Shown here piece after piece: positions 5,634 to 10,034 of a DNA stretch of 10,034 bases. The translations under genes and the position numbers were made by a program. The number at the start of each line of letters is the position of its first letter. Position 1 is the first letter of the stretch. Origin of the DNA: an uncultured cyanobacterium (GTDB lineage Bacteria; Cyanobacteriota; Cyanobacteriia; PCC-6307; Cyanobiaceae); NCBI GenBank assembly GCA_903921295.1, contig CAIXOZ010000004.1:1-10034 (forward strand), read 5' to 3'. The notes under the pieces are model-generated. The model worked only from the letters and a program-made list of their open reading frames with translations. It was not told the DNA's origin and made no database searches.

Positions 5634-6493
5634 CTCCTGATGCTAGCAAGGGTGCTGAACCGCTGAGCTCCTTGGCTTTCCGCCCCGCCGACTTCCTGAG
5701 CCTCAAGCAGGCCGGCCGGCCGATCACGGTGCTGACCGCCTGGGATGCCCTTTCCGCTGCCCTGGTGCAGGCGGCCGGTGCCGATGCCGTGCTGGTGGGG
5801 GATTCCCTGGCCATGGTGGCGTTGGGCCATGCCACCACCCTGCCGGTGACCCTTGAGGGCATGCTCCATCACGCTGCCGCCGTTGGTCGGGGCCTGCAGC
5901 CCGGGCCCGATCAGCCGCTCCTGATCTGTGATCTTCCGTTTCTCAGTTACCAGTGCGGCACCGATGCGGCCGTCGCTGCGGCCGGGCGGGTGTTGAAGGA
6001 AACTCCCGTCGCTGCGGTCAAGCTGGAAGGGGCCGAACCGGAAACGCTGGCGGCGATCGATCGCATGGTCCGCACTGGCATCCCCGTGATGGGGCATCTC
6101 GGCCTCACGCCCCAATCGGTGCATCAGCTCGGCTACCGACGCCAGGCCACGGATCCGATCAGCCAGGAGCGCCTGCGCCGCTCTGCCCTGGCCCTGCAGG
6201 AGGCCGGTTGCTTCTCGATCGTGCTTGAGCACGTCCCGGCGTCCCTGGCCGGGGCGATCACGGAGGAGCTGCTGATTCCCGTGATCGGCATCGGTGCCGG
6301 CGAAGGGTGCGATGGCCAGGTGCGCGTCACCGCCGACCTGCTCGGCCTCACCGATCGTCAGCCGCCCTTCAGCCCGGCCCTGGTCGACGGTCGCGGTCTG
6401 TTCATCGAAGCGCTGCGTGGCTGGATCGGCACCGTCAGGGAGCACCCCACACCTCCCACCAGGCCAGCATCTCCCGCAGCACCGCATTGCTGA
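5621..6493 (+). CDS. panB: 3-methyl-2-oxobutanoate hydroxymethyltransferase (ketopantoate hydroxymethyltransferase)
   Basis: First committed step of pantothenate/CoA synthesis: transfers a hydroxymethyl group from 5,10-methylene-tetrahydrofolate to alpha-ketoisovalerate; cytosolic TIM-barrel oligomer. From ATG 5621 it has 290 residues. Motifs: LTAWDALSAA (38-47); VLVGDSLAMV (57-66) with metal-binding Asp61; ATTLPVTLEGMLHH (71-84); ICDLPF with Asp104; VKLEGAE with Lys134 and Glu136; MGHLGLTPQS (157-166); VLEHVPASLA with catalytic Glu203; VIGIGAGEGCDGQVRV (221-236). Family similarity begins only near RPADF (residue 21), and ATG 5621 lies antisense to the ffs 5' end, so the in-frame TTG 5672 is a possible alternative start. 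The last 20 or so residues (TVREHPTPPTRPASPAAPHC) look unconserved and are read across the end of convergent hemW. Confidence 0.95.
   Translation: MGPSPPDASKGAEPLSSLAFRPADFLSLKQAGRPITVLTAWDALSAALVQAAGADAVLVGDSLAMVALGHATTLPVTLEGMLHHAAAVGRGLQPGPDQPLLICDLPFLSYQCGTDAAVAAAGRVLKETPVAAVKLEGAEPETLAAIDRMVRTGIPVMGHLGLTPQSVHQLGYRRQATDPISQERLRRSALALQEAGCFSIVLEHVPASLAGAITEELLIPVIGIGAGEGCDGQVRVTADLLGLTDRQPPFSPALVDGRGLFIEALRGWIGTVREHPTPPTRPASPAAPHC
5640..5645 (-). promoter_or_regulatory. Candidate -10 box for ffs, inside panB
   Basis: TAGCAT on the minus strand (four of six matches to TATAAT) is followed by six bases and then base 5633, the 5' end deduced independently from the outer RNA stem. That is the normal -10 to +1 spacing. 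A recognisable -35 is not seen 16-18 bases upstream (GCTCAG region). The box lies within the seventh to ninth panB codons. Confidence 0.4.
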
Positions 6494-7658
6494 TCGCCAG
6501 GCCAGCGGGGGTCTCCAACCGCCAGCGGTCGCCTTCGATCATCAGCAACCCGCGCGCGCGGACGTCGGCGAGCCGATCCGCCAGGGCCTCCAGGGCCGCA
6601 GGCGCCAGTCCCCGCTGGCGGGCCAGCGCTCCCAGGCTCACCCCTTCCCGGCGTCGCAGTCCCACCAGCAGCAGGTCATCGAGCGGCAGGTCGTTCCCCG
6701 CCTCAGGTGCGTCAGCGGCGGATGGTGGCTGCGCGGAGTGTTGCTGCTCACGCACGGCCTCGGCGTAGCCCTCGCGGGTGCGTGGCCGGGCCCTGCGCTC
6801 GCCCCAGGGGGCGGAGGTGGCCCCCATGCCGAACCCCCACCATCCCGCGCCGCTCCAGTAGACGCGGTTATGGCGGGAGGCATGCCCAGGCAGGGCATGG
6901 TTGGAGATTTCGTACTGGCCGTAACCGGCGGCCCCGAGTCGGGCGGCGGTCTGCTCCATCAGATCGGCCGCCAGATCGGCCTCCGGCAGGTCCAGCAGGC
7001 CCCGTTGTTGCTGGCGCTCGAACACCGTGCCCGGTTCAACGATCAGGTCGTAGATCGACAGGTGGGGCGGCCTGGCTGCGATCGCTGCGTCCAGTTGCTG
7101 TTGCCACTGTTCGAGAGTCTGGCCGGGGAGGCCCTGGATCAGATCCAGGCTCCAGCTGCTCAGGCCTCCATGGCGATGTTCGCGCTGCAACCAGCCGATC
7201 GCCTGCTCGAGATCGGCGCGTCGATGCCGCCGTCCCAGTTGCGCGAGCACCGCATCGTCGAAGCTCTGGCCCCCCAGGCTGATGCGGTTCACACCGCGCC
7301 GGAGGTAGCCCCGCAGGCGCTCCTGGTCAAAGCTCGCTGGATCCAGCTCCAGGCTCACCTCTGCTCCGGGGGCGAGACCGAACCGGTCCTGCAGGGTCTG
7401 CAACAGATTGCCCACCTGGTCCGGGCTCAGCAGGGAGGGTGTGCCGCCGCCCAGATACACCGTCGAGAGGGGTGGGCCGGCGGGACTGCTGCGGATTTCG
7501 CTCTGCAGCTGCTCGAGGTAAGCGGCGATGGAGGCGGAACCGGGGGCTCCGGGCTCGGCGCTGGCGCGATCTCCCAGCGGCACCACGGCGAAGTCGCAGT
7601 AAAAGCAGCGCCGATGGCAGAAGGGAATGTGCAGATAGGCGCTGCGGGGCGGGCGCAC
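6435..7658 (-). CDS. hemW: Radical SAM heme chaperone HemW (HemN-like)
   Basis: HemW proteins bind heme and a radical SAM [4Fe-4S] cluster and are implicated in delivering heme to acceptor proteins; many are mis-named coproporphyrinogen III oxidase HemN. The 407-residue product begins YLHIPFCHRRCFYCDF: the cluster cysteines are 14, 18 and 21, and the motif continues Asp-Phe, whereas true HemN has CxxxCxxCxC. YLGGGTPSLL (68-77) is the SAM-binding glycine stretch, followed by VNRISLGGQSFDD, LDLIQGLPGQT and YEISNHA. A HemW-type C-terminal domain ends near LLMIEGDRWRLETPAGLAIS. The start is GTG 7658; the frame is open further upstream to about 7745 but contains no ATG, and family similarity starts at SAYLHIPF. 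No Shine-Dalgarno is seen. Its last 59 bases overlap the end of convergent panB. Confidence 0.94.
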   Translation of the reverse strand: MRPPRSAYLHIPFCHRRCFYCDFAVVPLGDRASAEPGAPGSASIAAYLEQLQSEIRSSPAGPPLSTVYLGGGTPSLLSPDQVGNLLQTLQDRFGLAPGAEVSLELDPASFDQERLRGYLRRGVNRISLGGQSFDDAVLAQLGRRHRRADLEQAIGWLQREHRHGGLSSWSLDLIQGLPGQTLEQWQQQLDAAIAARPPHLSIYDLIVEPGTVFERQQQRGLLDLPEADLAADLMEQTAARLGAAGYGQYEISNHALPGHASRHNRVYWSGAGWWGFGMGATSAPWGERRARPRTREGYAEAVREQQHSAQPPSAADAPEAGNDLPLDDLLLVGLRRREGVSLGALARQRGLAPAALEALADRLADVRARGLLMIEGDRWRLETPAGLAISNAVLREMLAWWEVWGAP

Positions 7659-7823
7659 GGCGGTCGGGGGCAGGGGCGGAGTCGGTCTCCGGCTGGAGTG
7701 AAGGGCGGCGGACGTGGCGATTCCGGAGGCTGGCAGATCACGCTCTCATGGCTGACTCATGACCGGGCAGCCTGCCGTTGCGGATGTTCCGTCCTGGCCA
7801 TCGAGGTCTTCACGCCGGGTTTC

Positions 7824-7836
7824 TCCCGTGACGGGA
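7824..7836. promoter_or_regulatory. 5-3-5 inverted repeat in the hemW / PIN-TRAM divergent spacer
   Basis: TCCCG-TGA-CGGGA is an exact inverted repeat 76 bases before the PIN/TRAM start and 166 bases from the hemW start. It could be an operator or a short leader hairpin. There is no experimental or motif-family support. Confidence 0.25.
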
Positions 7837-7869
7837 CGGTTACCTGGTCAGGGCGCCGGCGACGGAATC

Positions 7870-7882
7870 GGGCATGCTGCCC
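7870..7882. promoter_or_regulatory. Second 5-3-5 inverted repeat close to the PIN/TRAM start
   Basis: GGGCA-TGC-TGCCC is an exact inverted repeat ending 29 bases before ATG 7912. It has the same 5-3-5 geometry as the element at 7824-7836 but a different sequence. The rest of the 253-base spacer (7659-7911) shows no clear -10/-35 pair to me and no conserved small gene. Confidence 0.25.
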
Positions 7883-7911
7883 ATTCGAGATGCGCCTCAG
7901 GTCCTCACGGC

Positions 7912-8988
7912 ATGGTGGATACCCTCATCCTGGTGCTGTTCGTGATTTCCGGGGCCGCCACCGGCTGGCTCGGGGTGGATCTGCTGCCCGAATCGCTGCT
8001 GGTTCAGGCGGGAGGCCCCACCGATCATCTGCGCACCCTCCTGGGGGGCGGTGGCGCCGGCGTGGGCCTGGTGGCCGGCTTCGTGTTTCAGCTGTTGCGG
8101 CGGCGCCTGATGCAGCAGGTGCGCAGCATGCCAACCGATCTGCTGATCAGTCGCGCCGTCGGTCTGATCCTGGGCCTGCTGGTGGCCAACCTGCTGCTGG
8201 CGCCGATCCTGCTGTTGCCTCTGCCCTGGGAGGTGGTGGTGGTCAAGCCCCTGGCGGCTGTGATCAGCAATGTCTTTTTCGGAGTGTCCGGCTACAACCT
8301 GGCCGAGGTGCATGGCCGCACCCTGCTGCGTCTGTTCAACCCGACCAGCACCGAAGCCCTGCTGGTGGCGGAAGGGGTGCTCCAGCCAGCCAGCGCCAAG
8401 ATCCTCGACACCAGCGTGATCATCGATGGCCGCATCCGCGGCCTGCTCTCCTGCGGGCTTCTGGAAGGCCAGGTGATCGTGGCTCAGTGCGTGATCGATG
8501 AACTGCAGCAGCTGGCTGATTCCAGTAACGCCGAAAAGCGTGGCAAGGGGCGTCGCGGCCTGAAGCTGCTGGCCGAGCTGCGGGAGCAGTATGGGCGCCG
8601 TCTGGTGGTCAACAGCACCCGCTACGAGGGTCAGGGGGTCGACGACAAGCTGCTGCTGCTCACGGCCGACACCGGCGGCACCCTGCTGACCGCTGACTAC
8701 AACCTGGCCAAGGTGGCCGAGGTGCAGTCGCTGCGGGTGCTCAACCTCAGCGCCCTGGTGATCGCCCTGCGACCCGAGGTGCAGCCCGGCGATGGCCTGC
8801 AGCTGAAGATCGTCCGCGATGGCAAGGAGAACGACCAGGGCGTCGGTTACCTCGAGGACGGCACGATGGTCGTGGTGGAGGGGGCCCGGGGGCGGATCGG
8901 GGAGCGTCTGCCGGTCACGGTGACCGGAGCGCTTCAGACCCCGACCGGCCGCATGGTGTTCGCCCGTCTGGACCAGAACCCCCGCTAG
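7912..8988 (+). CDS. Integral membrane PIN/TRAM domain protein (YacL type)
   Basis: A 358-residue protein of the group seen in Bacillus YacL and in cyanobacteria: N-terminal transmembrane segments, a PIN ribonuclease-like domain, then a TRAM RNA-binding domain. Hydrophobic segments lie at about 3-20, 44-62, 80-103 and 106-124. The PIN domain starts at ILDTSVIIDGRI with Asp166 and continues CVIDELQQLADSSN (Glu197), GVDDKLL (Asp244/245) and LLTADYNL (Asp262), so all expected metal-binding acids are present and nuclease activity is plausible. TRAM follows at about 291-350 (QGVGYLEDGTMVVVEGAR, VTVTGALQT). Substrate and role are unknown. The frame is open to 7759, but the extra 51 residues are unconserved-looking and ATG 7912 directly precedes the first membrane helix. 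clpR starts 31 bases after its TAG, suggesting co-transcription. Confidence 0.92.
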   Translation: MVDTLILVLFVISGAATGWLGVDLLPESLLVQAGGPTDHLRTLLGGGGAGVGLVAGFVFQLLRRRLMQQVRSMPTDLLISRAVGLILGLLVANLLLAPILLLPLPWEVVVVKPLAAVISNVFFGVSGYNLAEVHGRTLLRLFNPTSTEALLVAEGVLQPASAKILDTSVIIDGRIRGLLSCGLLEGQVIVAQCVIDELQQLADSSNAEKRGKGRRGLKLLAELREQYGRRLVVNSTRYEGQGVDDKLLLLTADTGGTLLTADYNLAKVAEVQSLRVLNLSALVIALRPEVQPGDGLQLKIVRDGKENDQGVGYLEDGTMVVVEGARGRIGERLPVTVTGALQTPTGRMVFARLDQNPR

Positions 8989-9019
8989 GCTCCGTGACCA
9001 GGAACGGAGACAGCAGCGG

Positions 9020-9727
9020 ATGTCGGTATCGGCGCCTTACTACGGCGATTCAGCGGTGATGCGCACGCCGCCGCCGGATCTGCCGTCGCTGTTGCTGAAA
9101 GAGCGGATCGTGTACCTCGGTCTGCCGCTCTTCTCCGACGACGATGCCAAACGGCAGATGGGCATCGATGTGACCGAGCTGATCATCGCTCAGCTGCTGT
9201 ATCTGGAATTCGACAATCCCGACAAGCCGATTTTCTTCTACATCAACTCCACGGGCACCAGCTGGTACTCCGGTGATGCCATCGGCTTCGAGACCGAGGC
9301 CTTCGCCATCGCCGACACCCTCCGCTACGTCAAACCGCCGGTGCACACGATCTGCATCGGCCAGGCGATGGGCACCGCCGCGATGATTCTCAGCGCCGGT
9401 ACCAAGGGGCACCGCGCAGCTCTCCCCCATGCCTCGATCGTGCTGCATCAGCCCCGCAGCGGTGCCCGCGGCCAGGCCAGTGACATCCAGATCAGGGCCA
9501 AGGAGGTGCTGCACAACAAGCAGACCATGCTGGAGATGCTGTCGGCGAACACCGGTCGCAGCGTCGAACAGCTGGCCAAGGATTCCGACCGCATGACCTA
9601 TCTCACCGCCCAGGAGGCGGTGGAGTACGGCCTGATCGACCGCGTGCTCACCAGCCAGAAGCAGCTCCCAGGGCCGCTCACCGCCGCCGCCGGCGGCGGC
9701 AGCCCAGCCAATCCAGGCATCAGCTGA
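9020..9727 (+). CDS. clpR: ClpR, non-catalytic ClpP-like subunit of the ClpP3/R protease core
   Basis: ClpR is a catalytically dead ClpP paralogue that assembles with ClpP3 into the essential cyanobacterial core served by ClpC. The 235-residue product starts at ATG 9020, preceded by GGAG at 9006-9009. It begins APYYGDSAVMRTPPPDLPS, a cyanobacterial ClpR N-terminus. Where ClpP has GQAASMG with the nucleophilic Ser, this reads GQAMGTA, placing Gly118 at the Ser position. The oxyanion SPGG is replaced by STGT, followed by about nine extra residues (WYSGDAIGFETEAFAI), the ClpR L1-loop insertion. His143 (LHQP) and Asp190 (DSDRM) of the triad remain. The C-terminus has an Ala3-Gly3 stretch encoded by a GC palindrome. 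It lies 31 bases after the PIN/TRAM gene and 87 bases before clpP3. Confidence 0.95.
   Translation: MSVSAPYYGDSAVMRTPPPDLPSLLLKERIVYLGLPLFSDDDAKRQMGIDVTELIIAQLLYLEFDNPDKPIFFYINSTGTSWYSGDAIGFETEAFAIADTLRYVKPPVHTICIGQAMGTAAMILSAGTKGHRAALPHASIVLHQPRSGARGQASDIQIRAKEVLHNKQTMLEMLSANTGRSVEQLAKDSDRMTYLTAQEAVEYGLIDRVLTSQKQLPGPLTAAAGGGSPANPGIS
9683..9700. repeat. 18-base perfect GC palindrome at the 3' end of clpR
   Basis: GCCGCCGCCGGCGGCGGC is fully self-complementary and encodes the Ala-Ala-Ala-Gly-Gly-Gly run near the ClpR C-terminus. In RNA it could fold with about seven G-C pairs around a four-base loop, 115 bases upstream of the clpP3 start. It is not followed by a U-run. It may merely be codon choice for an Ala/Gly linker, or an attenuating or stabilising hairpin between clpR and clpP3. 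Confidence 0.5.
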
Positions 9728-9755
9728 GAGCCCCCGTCAGCCGCCTGTCCACTCC

Positions 9756-9772
9756 CCTGGCGCCGCCCCAGG
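9756..9772 (+). promoter_or_regulatory. Hairpin in the clpR-clpP3 spacer
   Basis: CCTGG and CCAGG (9756-9760 and 9768-9772) pair around seven bases, 42 bases before the clpP3 ATG. The 87-base spacer is otherwise C-rich with no promoter or Shine-Dalgarno I can support. Confidence 0.2.
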
Positions 9773-9814
9773 TTCAGACCCGCCCTTCCATCACCGGCTT
9801 CCACCGCAACCGCC

Positions 9815-10034
9815 ATGCCCATCGGCACCCCCCGCGTCCCCTACCGCCTTCCCGGCAGCCAGTACGAGCGCTGGGTCGACATCTACACCCGCCTCGGCGT
9901 CGAGCGGATCCTGTTCCTGGGCTCCGAGGTGAATGACGCCATCGCCAACAGCCTGGTGGCGCAGATGCTTTACCTCGACTCTGAGGACAGCTCCAAGCCG
10001 ATCTACCTCTACATCAATTCACCCGGTGGATCGG
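9815..10034 (+). CDS. clpP3: ATP-dependent Clp protease proteolytic subunit ClpP3 (3' end outside window)
   Basis: Serine protease subunit that supplies the active sites of the ClpP3/R core in cyanobacteria. Seventy-three codons are visible from ATG 9815. The N-terminus MPIGTPRVPYRLPGSQYERW matches the ClpP3 class in cyanobacteria, followed by IYTRLGVERILFLGSEV, QMLYLDSEDSSKPIYLYINS and an intact oxyanion motif SPGGS, in contrast to STGT in the adjacent ClpR. The catalytic Ser, His and Asp lie beyond the window. The ClpP3 rather than ClpP1/P2 assignment rests on the N-terminal sequence and the clpR-clpP3 pairing known from Synechococcus. No Shine-Dalgarno is visible. Confidence 0.93.
   Translation, partial: MPIGTPRVPYRLPGSQYERWVDIYTRLGVERILFLGSEVNDAIANSLVAQMLYLDSEDSSKPIYLYINSPGGS

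Noticed and set aside
7078..7085. HIP1 octamer GCGATCGC
   Set aside because: Only one copy was spotted in 10 kb, inside hemW; it is not an enrichment and is not worth calling as a repeat element.
7759..7911. N-terminal extension of the PIN/TRAM protein
   Set aside because: The 51 extra residues look like translated spacer, and ATG 7912 lies directly before the first membrane helix as in the family.
6294..8501. Forward open frame of 735 codons crossing panB end, hemW and the PIN/TRAM start
   Set aside because: It runs antisense through the well-supported hemW and out of frame through panB and the PIN/TRAM gene; its translation is low-complexity Pro/Arg/Gly/Gln-rich without domains. Long shadows are expected at this GC content.

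Overview
The window is chromosomal sequence from a high-GC unicellular cyanobacterium, most likely a picocyanobacterium of the Cyanobium / marine-brackish Synechococcus group. The evidence is the gene order miaB - ddl - small membrane protein - ftsQ - ftsZ - panB - hemW (reverse) - PIN/TRAM membrane protein - clpR - clpP3, the cyanobacterium-specific ClpR/ClpP3 pair, and strongly GC-rich third codon positions. The gene order agrees with what I recall of marine Synechococcus and Prochlorococcus. I saw only one copy of the HIP1 octamer GCGATCGC (7078-7085), which fits picocyanobacteria, where HIP1 is not enriched.

Layout. Positions 1-1255 hold most of miaB (tRNA thiomethylation). Positions 1357-3700 form a compact forward unit, ddl - 136-residue membrane protein - ftsQ. 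It is joined by an ATGA overlap and a TGATG junction and makes peptidoglycan precursor and a divisome protein. A 374-base stretch (3701-4074) with several inverted repeats precedes the ftsZ start I prefer (ATG 4075). Its second half is an in-frame extension that begins at ATG 3919 and has codon use unlike the rest of ftsZ. Positions 5170-5620 contain no clear protein gene, but I read a complete SRP RNA gene (ffs) on the minus strand at 5540-5633. Its 5' end lies opposite the first codons of panB. panB (5621-6493) and hemW (7658-6435, minus) converge and overlap by 59 bases. A 253-base divergent spacer separates hemW from a forward unit: a membrane-anchored PIN/TRAM protein (7912-8988), clpR (9020-9727) and the start of clpP3 (9815 to the window end).

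Functionally this is a core housekeeping segment: cell wall and division (Ddl, FtsQ, FtsZ), protein targeting (SRP RNA), pantothenate synthesis (PanB), heme handling (HemW), and protein or RNA quality control (ClpR/ClpP3, PIN/TRAM protein). I see no mobile element, CRISPR array, phage gene or defence system, and no convincing new multigene system. The points most worth checking are the ffs gene antisense to the panB start, the ftsZ leader with its phased repeats and doubtful N-terminal extension, the unrecognised small ddl-ftsQ protein, and the strong palindrome at the end of clpR.
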